NCBI RefSeq assembly: GCF_000379065.1
Contig: NZ_KB900614.1
Location: 890,107 to 954,106, forward strand
DNA: 64,000 nucleotides
DNA from: Salinispora mooreana
Lineage (GTDB): Bacteria > Actinomycetota > Actinomycetes > Mycobacteriales > Micromonosporaceae
Reading direction: 5' to 3'
Part shown: piece after piece, positions 1-8,450 of the stretch
How positions within the stretch are numbered: the first letter of the stretch is position 1
Layout: the number at the start of each line of letters is the position of its first letter
Notes under the pieces: generated by a model
Database searches by the model: none
Told to the model about the DNA's origin: nothing
The model's input: only the letters and a program-made list of their open reading frames with translations
Made by a program: the position numbers and the translations under genes

Positions 1-226
1 CACCGATCTCCCGGACGTCGAGGTTCAGCGCCACACCGATCGTGCCGTCTTCGAACTCGAGCAGCTCGTTGGTCATGGTCGAGGGCAGGCCCTCGACGTG
101 GGCGATGCCGTCGCCGGCGTCAGCGACGGTGCCGACCTCCTCGCGGGACACGTCGGCGCTGTAGGAGGAGACGTAGCGCTCCAGCGCGCCGCGGATCTCC
201 TCCGTCGAGATGGTCAGCTCGGCCAT
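1..226 (-). CDS. atpA: ATP synthase F1 alpha subunit, 5' end only
   Basis: Partial gene running off the left edge. The visible 75 residues begin [15 protein letters not shown] and continue with [15 protein letters not shown], the N-terminal beta-barrel typical of F1 alpha, the nucleotide-binding regulatory subunit of the catalytic hexamer. ATG at 224-226 is preceded by a purine-rich GGAAGCAGAGG. It lies 93 bp downstream of atpH on the same strand, the standard order of the F1 part of the operon. The catalytic-site residues are outside the window. Confidence 0.95.
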   Translation of the reverse strand, partial: MAELTISTEEIRGALERYVSSYSADVSREEVGTVADAGDGIAHVEGLPSTMTNELLEFEDGTIGVALNLDVREIG

Positions 227-319
227 CCTCTGCTTCCTTAAGTATCAGGGGCCCGGGATACCTAGTACCGACCGGTCCGAATGACGTCTGGTCAGGGCGC
301 TGGCGCGGCAGGTTCCGGC

Positions 320-1144
320 TCAGCGCTTAGCGAGCGCGTTACGGGATTCGTTGAGGCGACGCAGGACGGTGCCGTCGTACAGGTCGGAGCCGACCTGGAC
401 GCTGACACCACCGAGGACCTCGGGGTTGACCGACTGCTTGACGGTCACCTCGCGACCGTAGATGGCAGAGAGGCGGGCGACCAGGCGCTGCTCCTCCTCC
501 GCACCCAACGGGGCTGCGACGGTCACGTACGCCACCTGTCGGTCCCGCTGGTCGGCGGCGAGCTCGACCAACCGGGTGAGCGCCCCGACGAAGGAGCGCC
601 CGCCGAACCCGCCGAGCGCCACCTCGACCAGCCGGACGGTGACCGGGCGGGCCTTGCCGGCGAGCAGCTCACCGGCGAGGGTGGCCCGCTGCGCGGACGG
701 GGCCGCCGGGTCCGAGAGCACGTTGGAGAGCGCCGACTGGCCGGCCACGACCTGACCGAAACGGAACAGCTCGTCCTCGACCTCACCGAGGTCGCCCGCC
801 TTGTCGGCGGCGGCCAGCAGCGCGGCCACACCGAGCCGCTCGGCACCGTCGAGGAGCTCCGACGAGGCCGACCAGCGGTGGGAGACCAGGGTGGTCAGCA
901 GGTCGAGCGCGTCCCCGCCGACCTTCCCGGTGAGGATTCCGGCGAGCAGGTCGGCCCGGTCCGTACCGGAGCGGGCCGGGTCAACGAGGGCCCGGCGCAG
1001 CCGTGGCTCGCGCCGGAGCAGGTCGGCGACGGAGAGAAGGTCTTCGGCGGTGCCGGCCACCGCCGAAGACTCCGCACCCCGGACGTACTCGTCGAGGCGG
1101 TCGGCCGCGATCTTGTACGACTCCCGGCTGGTGGCGGCCTGCAT
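320..1144 (-). CDS. atpH: ATP synthase F1 delta subunit (OSCP)
   Basis: A 274-residue delta subunit, the stator protein that ties the top of the F1 alpha/beta hexamer to the b-subunit stalk. It starts MQAATSRESYK and ends with the family-typical region VNPEVLGGVSVQVGSDLYDGT, in which the GG and D.DGT residues match the OSCP C-terminal signature. The length (about 270) is normal for streptomycete-type actinobacteria and shows it is not the b-delta fusion found in mycobacteria. Its ATG shares one base with the TGA of atpF, so the two are probably translationally coupled. Confidence 0.95.
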   Translation of the reverse strand: MQAATSRESYKIAADRLDEYVRGAESSAVAGTAEDLLSVADLLRREPRLRRALVDPARSGTDRADLLAGILTGKVGGDALDLLTTLVSHRWSASSELLDGAERLGVAALLAAADKAGDLGEVEDELFRFGQVVAGQSALSNVLSDPAAPSAQRATLAGELLAGKARPVTVRLVEVALGGFGGRSFVGALTRLVELAADQRDRQVAYVTVAAPLGAEEEQRLVARLSAIYGREVTVKQSVNPEVLGGVSVQVGSDLYDGTVLRRLNESRNALAKR

Positions 1145-1668
1145 CAGCGGGCCCCCGCGCTCTCGAGACCGTCCAGGAACCGGTCGACCGTGCCGGCGCG
1201 GCGCGCCTCGTCGGCGAGGGACTCACCAACGATCTTGCTGGCCAGGTCCACCGCGAGCGTGCCGACCTCGGTACGCAACTCGCGCACGATCGTGGTCCGC
1301 TCGGCGACGAGCTGCTCCTTGCCGGCGGCGATGATCCGGTCGGACTCCTCCCGCGCCTTGGCGAGGATGTCCTGCCGGATGCCCTCCGCGTCGGCCCGGG
1401 CGTCGTCCCGGATCCGGGCCGCCTCGGTGCGCACCTCGGCCAGCTGGGCCCGGTACTGCTCGAGCAGCTGGTTGGCCTCGGCCTGAGCAGCCTCAGCGCG
1501 CTTGAGGCCGCCCTCGATCGCGTCCACCCGCGCCTGGTACATCGTCTCCATGCGCGGCATGACGAACTTCAGCAGCACGAAGACCAGTAGGGCGAAGGCG
1601 ATGGTCCCGACGACGAGCTCTTGCCAGATCGGCAGGATCGGGTTGTGCCCTTCGGCGGCGAGATACAT
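1144..1668 (-). CDS. atpF: ATP synthase F0 b subunit
   Basis: The start chosen is the ATG at 1666-1668 (MYLAAEGHNPILPIW); the frame stays open further upstream but that stretch overlaps atpE out of frame. This gives 174 residues. One membrane helix (about residues 17-40, rich in V, F and L) is followed by a long charged helix rich in Ala, Glu, Arg and Gln, the peripheral stalk coiled coil that dimerises and binds delta. It lies between atpE and atpH, and its stop overlaps the atpH start by one base. Confidence 0.95.
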   Translation of the reverse strand: MYLAAEGHNPILPIWQELVVGTIAFALLVFVLLKFVMPRMETMYQARVDAIEGGLKRAEAAQAEANQLLEQYRAQLAEVRTEAARIRDDARADAEGIRQDILAKAREESDRIIAAGKEQLVAERTTIVRELRTEVGTLAVDLASKIVGESLADEARRAGTVDRFLDGLESAGAR

Positions 1669-1699
1669 GTCAGACCTCCGGGTCGGGGAAGGGTACTCG

Positions 1700-1924
1700 T
1701 CAGCCGATGGCGAAGGCGAGCACCAGGCCGAAGAGGGCGAGCGCCTCGACCAGGGCGAAGCCCAGGACCAGCCAGGTGCGGTTGAAGCCGGCGGACTCCG
1801 GCTGGCGGGCGCTTGCCTGGATGTAGGCCGCGAAGACCAGCGCGACACCAATGCCGGGGCCGATGGCGGCGAGGCCGTAGCCGACGGTGTTGATGCTGCC
1901 CTCGATGGCGGCGAGAACGTCCAT
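1700..1924 (-). CDS. atpE: ATP synthase F0 c subunit
   Basis: A 74-residue proteolipid of two membrane helices joined by a polar loop (ARQPES). The first helix has the glycine-rich [15 protein letters not shown] packing motif. The second contains the proton-carrying acid as Glu in [11 protein letters not shown], the ion-binding residue of the rotating c-ring. An AGGAGG ribosome binding site lies about 10 bases before the ATG at 1922-1924, in keeping with the high expression needed for a multi-copy ring subunit. The spacing to atpF is about 30 bp. Confidence 0.96.
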   Translation of the reverse strand: MDVLAAIEGSINTVGYGLAAIGPGIGVALVFAAYIQASARQPESAGFNRTWLVLGFALVEALALFGLVLAFAIG

Positions 1925-2018
1925 TGCGGGTATTCCTCCTAGCTCGCACGTGAGGTCTCACGCGTTCGGGGTTTGTACCAGAAGCTTGGTCGGGCCGGAC
2001 GGCCCGCCGAGCAGGATC

Positions 2019-2798
2019 TCAGTGCTCCTCGGCCAGCGAGGTGCCGACGTAGTTAGCGGACAGCGTGACGAAGACGTATGCCTGCAGCACCGCCACCAGC
2101 GCCTCGAAGAAGGCCATCACGATCGCCATCGCGAAGGAGAAGACCGAGGTCACTTGAACGAAGAGGTTGTCCGCGGAGAGCATCACGAAGCCACCGACGG
2201 TGAAGACCAGCAGGAGCAGGTGACCGGCGAACATGTTGGCGAAGAGCCGGAGGGCCAGGGTAACCGGCCGCACGACGAAGTTCTGTAGGAACTCGATCGG
2301 GATCAGCAGGAAGTGCATCGGCCACGGCACGCCCGGCAGGATCAGGCTCATCTTGAGGTACTTCAGGAGACCGTGCTTACGGACCCCGACAGCGAGGTAG
2401 AGCACGTAGGAGATCGCCGAGAGCACGATCGGGAAGGCGATGTGCGCGTTCGGCGAGATCTGCAGCCCGGGAACGATGCTGAAGATATTGGTGACCAGAA
2501 TGAAGCTGAACAGCACCGTGAAGTAGGGGGCGAACCGGATGCCGGCATTGCCCATCTGCTCCCGGGCGATGTTGTCCCGAACCAGCCCGTAGACCGACTC
2601 GGCCAGCCACTGCCCCTTACTGGGGACCAGCTTCGGGTTCCGGTAGGCGGTCATGTAGAAGACGATCACCAGCCCGACGGCCAGCCAGACCATGAGGGTG
2701 AACTTCGTGACCCACGGTCCAGCCACCGCTGGCGGATAGAAGTCATTGACGCTGGGGGGCCAGGGAAGGTCCTGGGCGACGACCAGCTGTCCGCTCAC
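2019..2798 (-). CDS. atpB: ATP synthase F0 a subunit
   Basis: A polytopic membrane protein that forms the two proton half-channels against the c-ring. The key segment VVRPVTLALRLFANMFAGH carries the essential Arg of the family (in ALRLFAN) plus conserved Asn and His. The frame is open to a GTG at 2849, but I chose the GTG at 2796-2798 because a GGAGG sits eight bases upstream, giving 259 residues (VSGQLVVAQDLPWPP...). The longer start would overlap the upstream AtpZ-like gene by eight bases. About five to six hydrophobic segments are visible. Confidence 0.92.
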   Translation of the reverse strand: MSGQLVVAQDLPWPPSVNDFYPPAVAGPWVTKFTLMVWLAVGLVIVFYMTAYRNPKLVPSKGQWLAESVYGLVRDNIAREQMGNAGIRFAPYFTVLFSFILVTNIFSIVPGLQISPNAHIAFPIVLSAISYVLYLAVGVRKHGLLKYLKMSLILPGVPWPMHFLLIPIEFLQNFVVRPVTLALRLFANMFAGHLLLLVFTVGGFVMLSADNLFVQVTSVFSFAMAIVMAFFEALVAVLQAYVFVTLSANYVGTSLAEEH

Positions 2799-2841
2799 CG
2801 TGTCATCCTCCACACTCGACAGACCGGCGCGTGCCGAACAC

Positions 2842-3063
2842 TCAGGCACCGAGCCTCTTCATGATCAGGTAGATCGCTGCGGCTGCGCCGAGCATCATGC
2901 CGACGGCGATCCCCACGCCGGCCGGCACGCCGAGGAAGCCCTCTGCCAACCAGCCGAGAAATCCCCAGACCAGGATGCCGGCGAGAAGGTAGCCAAGCAC
3001 GGCACCCGCCACACCCTCCGACGAGTGCGCGTCGGACGGTTCGCGGTCTGGGTTGTCGGCCAT
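2842..3063 (-). CDS. Small two-helix membrane protein of the AtpZ/AtpI type
   Basis: A 73-residue protein starting MADNPDREPSDAHSS at the ATG 3061-3063. A short acidic N-terminus is followed by two glycine-rich hydrophobic helices (about residues 17-41 and 46-68) and a basic C-terminal tail ending MKRLGA. Size, topology and position directly before atpB match the AtpZ/AtpI-type accessory proteins of F-ATPase operons, proposed to aid c-ring assembly or Mg/Ca supply. The 180 bp upstream contains no gene and may hold the promoter of the atp operon proper. Confidence 0.7.
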   Translation of the reverse strand: MADNPDREPSDAHSSEGVAGAVLGYLLAGILVWGFLGWLAEGFLGVPAGVGIAVGMMLGAAAAIYLIMKRLGA

Positions 3064-3243
3064 TACGACGCGTACATTAGCAGCCGCAGCACGCAGGAGT
3101 GTGCGGCACCCCCCACACTGCAGGGCGGCGTGCGGGCGCGGCTGGCGCATCAATCCGGGCCAGCCTACTCCTGTCCGACACACCGCATAGGACATCAAAA
3201 CGGCGGATAGACGCCAGTCGTCCGGGTAGGGCCGTCCGGCCAC

Positions 3244-3732
3244 TCAGCTCCGCGACGACGAGTCAACTGTGGGTAGTGGCGCGCGGAGAGCCCAGGTCAG
3301 GTGGGCGGCCGTCCAGACCACCACGGCGACGATGATGGCCACCCCCATGTCCGGCAGCCCGGCCCAACCAGTCCCGGCGACCGCCGCCATCACCACGCCC
3401 AGCACCACAATCTTCGTGACGTAGGTGACCAGCCCAACCGACATGATCAGCTGCGGGTTGACCGCATCTGCCCAGGCCACCGAGAGCCCGGAGACCAGGT
3501 AGCTCACGACAACGAGCGCGATCCCCGCCGCCACCGCGGCCGCGGAGGTGGCACCCCGGACGGCCGCCGCGGCCGGCACCGCGGCGACCGCGAGGAGGGC
3601 ACACGCGGCCAGGGGCAGCCGCAGGTAGGGCAGCCGCGCGCGAATCGCGCCCGGCTCGCCCGCGGCCGGATCGGTCGCCCGCGGCTGGTCGTGGTCCCGC
3701 CCCTGGCAGGTCGGCGTCGTCTCGGTGTTCAC
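3244..3732 (-). CDS. Four-helix membrane protein, probable ATP synthase protein I
   Basis: About 162 residues from the GTG at 3730-3732; a longer in-frame extension to 3801 is Arg/Pro-rich and unlikely to be coding. A polar N-terminus of some 40 residues is followed by four hydrophobic helices, the last three around VVVSYLVSGLSV, TYVTKIVVLGVVMAAV and AIIVAVVVWTAAHLTWA. Genes like this precede atpB in streptomycetes and are named atpI from position. No catalytic motif is visible. The assignment rests on topology and synteny; the start is uncertain because the ribosome binding site is weak. Confidence 0.55.
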   Translation of the reverse strand: MNTETTPTCQGRDHDQPRATDPAAGEPGAIRARLPYLRLPLAACALLAVAAVPAAAAVRGATSAAAVAAGIALVVVSYLVSGLSVAWADAVNPQLIMSVGLVTYVTKIVVLGVVMAAVAGTGWAGLPDMGVAIIVAVVVWTAAHLTWALRAPLPTVDSSSRS

Positions 3733-3875
3733 AGCACCACAGTCTATTGGTCCCCGCGCCGGCGGCCGCGCGGCGCCAGCGGAAACGGTGTGACGGGGCA
3801 CACCGACGAGCGCCTCCCGCCCCGGGGGGAGAGCATAGGCCCCCCATCGGCGAGGACGCCCGCGCCCGGGGTGCG

Positions 3876-5987
3876 CTACTCCCCGGTCCGGGCAGGGGTG
3901 ACATCGAAGGCGGTTACCTCGCTCGGCGGGACGAAGTCTCGAACCGGCTGCCCCCGTAGAGCGAGGGACATCAACTCCGCCACCCCGTCGGCCATCCGCG
4001 CCTGGACCGCGTGCCCCACCGCATCGTGCGGGTCGTCCGGGTTGGTGGCGATCGCCGCCACCGCCAGCTGCGGCGTGACCGCGACGATGGACTCCGTTCC
4101 GTACCCCTCCGAACTGCCGGTCTTGCCGGCGACCGGGCGTCCCAGCCGGGAGCGGAGCTCCGGTGCGGTACCCCCCTCACAGCCCTGGTACATCGACTGA
4201 TCCCCGACCGGACAGCGCGCGGCGTCCACCGCGGCCCGGGCCACGTCCCGGGCCACGACCTGCCGGCAGTCCGGCGACCCGGCCGCGACCGTCCGCCCGG
4301 CCGCGTCGGTGATCCGCACCACCGGCAGCGGCGCGCACCACCGCCCCTCGGCCGCGATGGTGGCGTACGCGTTCGCCAGATCCAACGGAGTCGTGGCCGA
4401 GACACCCAACGTGAACGGGCCCCACGTGCGGACACCGTGCCGGGCCAGCTGCTCGTCGCTGGGCGCCCGGAACACGATGCCCAGCCGCTCGGCCATCTCC
4501 ACCACCCGATCCGCGCCGACCCGCTCGGTCAACCAGGCGAAGTACGTGTTGACCGACTTCCCGAACGCACTCCACATGGTGTGCTCACCATCGACCGACG
4601 AGCTGGCGTTGCGGGGGCACCACCTTCCGTCACAGCTCGTCGGACCGCTGATCGGGAAGTCGGTGACGATTCGGTCGGGCGCGTCGAACACCGTGTTCAA
4701 CGGCAGCCCGGCCTCCACCGCGGCCAGCACGGTGAACAGCTTGAACGTGCTCCCGCCCTGATAGCCCTGGATTGCGCCGCCGCCCGCAATCAGCTGATTG
4801 ACCGTGTTCGGGCGGTTCTTCCACCCGGCCGGGTTCGGCTGTACGCCGTAGGTGCGGTTGACCGCCATGGCGAGCACCCGCCCGGTTCCGGGCTGGACCA
4901 CGGCGGTCGGCAGCGCGTGGCGGTGGTTCGCCGAGTAGATCTGCCGCACCTGCTCGATCGCGGCCTGCTGCACCGCCGGGTCCAGGGACGCCACAATCTC
5001 GTAGCCGCCCCGGCGCAGGGCGAGCTGCCGCTCGTCAACCGTCGATCCGAACGCCTCCTGCGAATTCCACCAGCGGGTGAACCAGTCGCAGAAGAAGCCC
5101 CAGTCGTTCTGCTCCGCCGGCACCGCCGCGCAGTCGTTCGGCGTCTCGGTGGGCCGCAGCCGCAGCGGCTCGGCCGCCACCCGGGCCGCCTCGTCCGCCG
5201 CGAGCTGACCGGCCTCGACCAGCTGTTCCAGCACGTACGCCCGGCGTTGCCGCGCGGCATCGGCGTCCCCGTTGAGCGGGTCGTCGGTGTGTGGGGACTG
5301 GACCAGCCCGGCGAGCAGCGTCGCCTCGGCCAGGTTCAGGTCCGCCGGCGACTTGGAGAAGTAACGCTTACTCGCGGCCGCCACCCCGTATGCGCCGGCA
5401 CCAAAGTAGGCGATGTTGAGGTAGCGGGCGAGGATCTCGTCCTTGCTCAGCTCCCGCTCCAGTGCCAACGCGTACCGCACCTCCTGCACCTTGCGCGCGG
5501 AGGTGACCTCAGTGGCGGCCCGGCGCTGCTCCTCGGTCAGACGGGGGTCGCTGGCCAGAACGTTGCGGACGTACTGCATGGTCAGGGTGGACGCCCCCTG
5601 CCGGACCGCACCGCCGCGCTGGTTGGCGGTGAACGCCCGGACCACGCCGCGCAGGTCCACCCCACGGTGCTGGTAGAAGCGGGCGTCCTCGGCGGCGAGG
5701 ATCGCCTGACGCATCACCGGGGCCACCTCGTGCAGCGGCACATCCACCCGGTCCTCCTGGTAGAAGGAGGTGATCAACGTGCTGCCGTCGTTGGCGTACA
5801 GGTTGGACCGCTGTGGGGTCGGCGGCGTACGCAGGGTGTTCGGCAGCTCCGTGTAGGGCGCGGCGAGCGCCGAGAGGCCGACTCCGTACACCAACGCGGC
5901 GGGCAAGGCCGCCACCGCGAGCCCGAGACCGGCCAGAAGGCCGGCGAGCAGGACTGTCATCAGCTTGTTCAGGTGTGCCCGGGTCAT
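3876..5987 (-). CDS. Class A penicillin-binding protein (bifunctional glycosyltransferase/transpeptidase)
   Basis: A 703-residue enzyme that polymerises lipid II and cross-links peptidoglycan outside the membrane. One N-terminal membrane anchor (about 10-45) precedes a GT51 domain with catalytic EDARFYQHRG (Glu100) and RQGASTLTMQYVRN. The transpeptidase domain has STFK (Ser413, Lys416), SVN (478-480) and KTGSS (622-626), so all three penicillin-binding motifs are intact. A GGGGAG ribosome binding site five bases before the ATG supports the start. In streptomycetes glyA and a wecA-like gene usually sit between the phosphatase and atpI; here this gene takes that place. Confidence 0.93.
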   Translation of the reverse strand: MTRAHLNKLMTVLLAGLLAGLGLAVAALPAALVYGVGLSALAAPYTELPNTLRTPPTPQRSNLYANDGSTLITSFYQEDRVDVPLHEVAPVMRQAILAAEDARFYQHRGVDLRGVVRAFTANQRGGAVRQGASTLTMQYVRNVLASDPRLTEEQRRAATEVTSARKVQEVRYALALERELSKDEILARYLNIAYFGAGAYGVAAASKRYFSKSPADLNLAEATLLAGLVQSPHTDDPLNGDADAARQRRAYVLEQLVEAGQLAADEAARVAAEPLRLRPTETPNDCAAVPAEQNDWGFFCDWFTRWWNSQEAFGSTVDERQLALRRGGYEIVASLDPAVQQAAIEQVRQIYSANHRHALPTAVVQPGTGRVLAMAVNRTYGVQPNPAGWKNRPNTVNQLIAGGGAIQGYQGGSTFKLFTVLAAVEAGLPLNTVFDAPDRIVTDFPISGPTSCDGRWCPRNASSSVDGEHTMWSAFGKSVNTYFAWLTERVGADRVVEMAERLGIVFRAPSDEQLARHGVRTWGPFTLGVSATTPLDLANAYATIAAEGRWCAPLPVVRITDAAGRTVAAGSPDCRQVVARDVARAAVDAARCPVGDQSMYQGCEGGTAPELRSRLGRPVAGKTGSSEGYGTESIVAVTPQLAVAAIATNPDDPHDAVGHAVQARMADGVAELMSLALRGQPVRDFVPPSEVTAFDVTPARTGE

Positions 5988-6066
5988 CAGCTCTCCCCGC
6001 AGGAGCCGGCAGGACTCCTCAAGAATGACCCGAATGCGCCTCTTGTCCGCCTCGTTCCGCCGCCGG

Positions 6067-6084
6067 GTAACCCAGGTGGGTTAC
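6067..6084 (-). terminator. Short hairpin at the end of the phosphatase gene
   Basis: A perfect 7-bp stem (GTAACCC / GGGTTAC) with an AGGT loop that overlaps the TAA stop of the phosphatase gene; the flanks GCCG and CGGC could extend it with a bulge. No T-tract follows, which is common for GC-rich actinobacteria. Terminator function is a guess. Confidence 0.35.
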
Positions 6085-6695
6085 GGCAACAACGCCGCCG
6101 CCAACGGACGCACCGTCTCCTCGACCTCGTCGGCGACCCGGCCGAAACACTGGTCGCCCCGGCCCCACGGGTCGTCGAGGTCATCCGTGGGGAGCGGCCC
6201 GGCCCCCGCCCGAACGGCGTTGACCGCCTCGACCAGCGCCACACCGCGCGTGTACACAGCGGTGGGGCTCGCTCCGGCCGCCGGCAGACCAGCCAGGTCC
6301 ACCGCGGGCAACAGACGACCGAACTCACCCAGCACGAAGGTGCGGGAACCCGCGTCCGGACGCAACACCGACACGAACTCCTGCTGATCGGCGGTCGCGG
6401 TGAGCACCAGGTCAGCGCCGTCGATATGCTCCGAACGCAGCTTTCGGGCCGCGAACCCGTCGGTGCCACCGCCCCGCCCGGCCACCTGTCGGGCCGCCGG
6501 TGGATTCATCTCCTCACCGGCGTGCCAACCGCCGGTGCCGGCGCTGTGACTGTGCAGTAGCTCGTCGGCGAGCCCCGGTGCGGCGTCGCCGTGCCGGGCC
6601 AGCCGCACCTGGACAGCCAGGACCAGCAGCCGCTCCGCCATCGGAGAGCGACAGATGTTGCCCATACACACGTGGAGAACGGTAAACGGCGGCAC
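6081..6695 (-). CDS. Low-molecular-weight protein-tyrosine phosphatase
   Basis: A 204-residue phosphatase. The P-loop CMGNICRS is at the extreme N-terminus (nucleophile Cys10, Arg16) and the general-acid motif DDPWG (Asp175) near the C-terminus, as in the LMW-PTP family. It is longer than the usual 150-160 residues because of inserts around 50-80 and 110-160. It would dephosphorylate tyrosine or arginine residues of cytoplasmic proteins. The GTG start (6693-6695) directly abuts the TGA of tsaC with no gap, so translation is probably coupled. The same phosphatase follows tsaC in many actinobacteria. Confidence 0.88.
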   Translation of the reverse strand: MPPFTVLHVCMGNICRSPMAERLLVLAVQVRLARHGDAAPGLADELLHSHSAGTGGWHAGEEMNPPAARQVAGRGGGTDGFAARKLRSEHIDGADLVLTATADQQEFVSVLRPDAGSRTFVLGEFGRLLPAVDLAGLPAAGASPTAVYTRGVALVEAVNAVRAGAGPLPTDDLDDPWGRGDQCFGRVADEVEETVRPLAAALLP

Positions 6696-7340
6696 TCAGG
6701 CCACCCGGTTCAAGTCGATATCCGGCACCACATCCCGCAGCCGGTCCAGCTCGATCGCACCGGCGCGGAGCAGCTGGGGCACCGGCCCGGTCAGGTCCAC
6801 GATCGTGCTCGGCACCGGATCCACCGCCGGACCCGCTTCCAAATACGTGCGCACCGAGTAGGCGAGCTGCCCACGGGCCGCCTCGGCGGTGGTGGCCGCG
6901 GGCAGACCAGCCGTGTTCGCCGACGCCACCGCCATCGGGCCGGTCTCCCGGAGGACCTCCAGCGCGACCGGATGCAACGGCATCCGCACCGCGATCCGGC
7001 CCGAGGTCTCCCCCAGATCCCAGCGCAGGCTAGGCGAGTGCTCAACCACGATGGTCAGCGCACCTGGCCAGAAGGCCGCCACCAGATCACGGGCCGCGCT
7101 GGGCAACGAAAAGACCAGACCGTCCAGGGTGTGCCGGGAGCCGATCAGCACCGGCGGCGGCACCGGCTGACCACCCTTGGCGTCGAGCAGGGCCTTGACC
7201 GCGTGCGGAGTGAACGCGTCCGCCCCGATCCCATAGACCGTGTCGGTCGGCAGGACGACCAACTCGCCGTCGCGGATCGCCTTGATGGCTGCCGCGATGC
7301 CGCGGTCCCGGTCGGCGGGCGACCGGCAGTCGTAGAGCAT
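6696..7340 (-). CDS. tsaC: Threonylcarbamoyl-AMP synthase (TsaC/Sua5/YrdC family)
   Basis: A 214-residue single-domain YrdC protein that makes threonylcarbamoyl-AMP from threonine, bicarbonate and ATP for the t6A37 modification of tRNAs. It has the signature LVVLPTDTVYGIGADA near the N-terminus, FWPGALTIVV and the S-A-N-T segment (VASANTAGLPAA). Its length matches the short TsaC type plus a small tail, without the Sua5 C-terminal domain. The frame is open to 7769, but homology starts at MLYDCRSPADRD, so the ATG at 7338-7340 is used. No clear ribosome binding site is visible. Confidence 0.9.
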   Translation of the reverse strand: MLYDCRSPADRDRGIAAAIKAIRDGELVVLPTDTVYGIGADAFTPHAVKALLDAKGGQPVPPPVLIGSRHTLDGLVFSLPSAARDLVAAFWPGALTIVVEHSPSLRWDLGETSGRIAVRMPLHPVALEVLRETGPMAVASANTAGLPAATTAEAARGQLAYSVRTYLEAGPAVDPVPSTIVDLTGPVPQLLRAGAIELDRLRDVVPDIDLNRVA

Positions 7341-7471
7341 CACGAGCAGCAGTCTGCCACGCCCGGGTCCGGGCGGTGTGCCGGCCGTACCCGGGCGGCG
7401 GACACGCGCGCTCCACCCCCGCCCCGCAGGTGGGCGAGTTCGCCGACCCACCCGCCGGCGCCACCGGGCTC

Positions 7472-8377
7472 TCACGCGTCCACCCGCCGGGTCGCGGTAG
7501 CGAATCGGGGCCGGCCGGCGAGGTCCGCGTGGTCGGCGATCGAGTCGTACCGGCCGTCCCCGGCCAGCAGCCCGGGTACCGCCGCACCCTGCGTGTCGTC
7601 GTGCTCGATCCCGAGCCGGCCCCCGGGCCGTAACAGCAGCGCGGCCCGGGACACCACCGGCCGGATCACGGCCAATCCGTCCGCACCGGCGAAGACCGCC
7701 GGCGCCGGATCGTGCTGGCCGACCTCCGGCGGCACCACCACGTCCACCGGAACGTACGGCGGGTTGCACAGCAGCACGTCCACCTGACCCAGGAGGTCGT
7801 CGAGCAGATCCGGCACCGTGACATCCGCGACCACCACCTCAACCGGCCGATCGCCGGCGGCGGCCCGGCTGGTCGCGTTGCGCCGCAGCCACGACAGCGC
7901 CGCCGGGGAACGCTCCACCGCGACCACCCGGGCCGCCGGGACCTCCTGCGCCACCGCAAGGGCGATCGCCCCGGAGCCGCTGCACAGGTCCACGACCAGC
8001 GGCGCCGCCTCCCGGCGTGCCTGCTCGACGCCCCACCCGGCGAGCAGCTCCGTCTCCGGACGAGGCACGAAGACGCCCGGGCCGACCGCCAGTTCGAGAT
8101 GCCGAAACGGTGCGCTGCCGGTGAGGTGCTGCAACGGTTCCCGGCCGGCCCGCCGGGCCACCAACGCGTCGAACCGGCGACGCTGGTCCGGGTCTAGCCC
8201 GTCGGCCAGCGCCAGCCGTCCCCGTGGCACCCCCAGCACGTACGCGGCCAGCACCTCCGCCTCCCCCCGGGGCCCCTCCACCCCGGCGTCGGCCAGCAGC
8301 CGGGCGGCCCGGACGACCGCTCGGGTGGGTCGCTCCCGATTCGTCCCTTCGGACGGCTGTTGCGACAAAGTGCTCAC
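7472..8377 (-). CDS. prmC: Peptide chain release factor N5-glutamine methyltransferase
   Basis: A 301-residue SAM-dependent methyltransferase that methylates the Gln of the GGQ motif in RF1 and RF2. An N-terminal helical domain (about 15-90) is followed by a Rossmann methyltransferase core with VVDLCSGSGAIALAVA and the catalytic NPPYVP motif that binds the substrate glutamine. Its target gene prfA lies just upstream, interrupted by a plus-strand gene. Two GTG starts (8408-8410 and 8375-8377) are possible; neither has a strong ribosome binding site and the shorter is used. Confidence 0.92.
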   Translation of the reverse strand: MSTLSQQPSEGTNRERPTRAVVRAARLLADAGVEGPRGEAEVLAAYVLGVPRGRLALADGLDPDQRRRFDALVARRAGREPLQHLTGSAPFRHLELAVGPGVFVPRPETELLAGWGVEQARREAAPLVVDLCSGSGAIALAVAQEVPAARVVAVERSPAALSWLRRNATSRAAAGDRPVEVVVADVTVPDLLDDLLGQVDVLLCNPPYVPVDVVVPPEVGQHDPAPAVFAGADGLAVIRPVVSRAALLLRPGGRLGIEHDDTQGAAVPGLLAGDGRYDSIADHADLAGRPRFATATRRVDA

Positions 8378-8450
8378 GCCATAATCATGGGGCGTCACGC
8401 AACCGTCCACGAGCCGGTGCGGTCAGGCGCACACAGACAGGAGGTCGCGG

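Noticed and set aside
1144..1851. Longer atpF start at 1851
   Set aside because: The extra 61 codons overlap atpE in another frame and are Ser/Pro/Arg-rich; the ATG at 1668 gives a normal b subunit.
4011..6560. An 849-codon open frame on the plus strand
   Set aside because: It lies opposite the penicillin-binding protein and phosphatase, has Arg/Pro/His-rich composition and no family motif; it is a high-GC antisense shadow.
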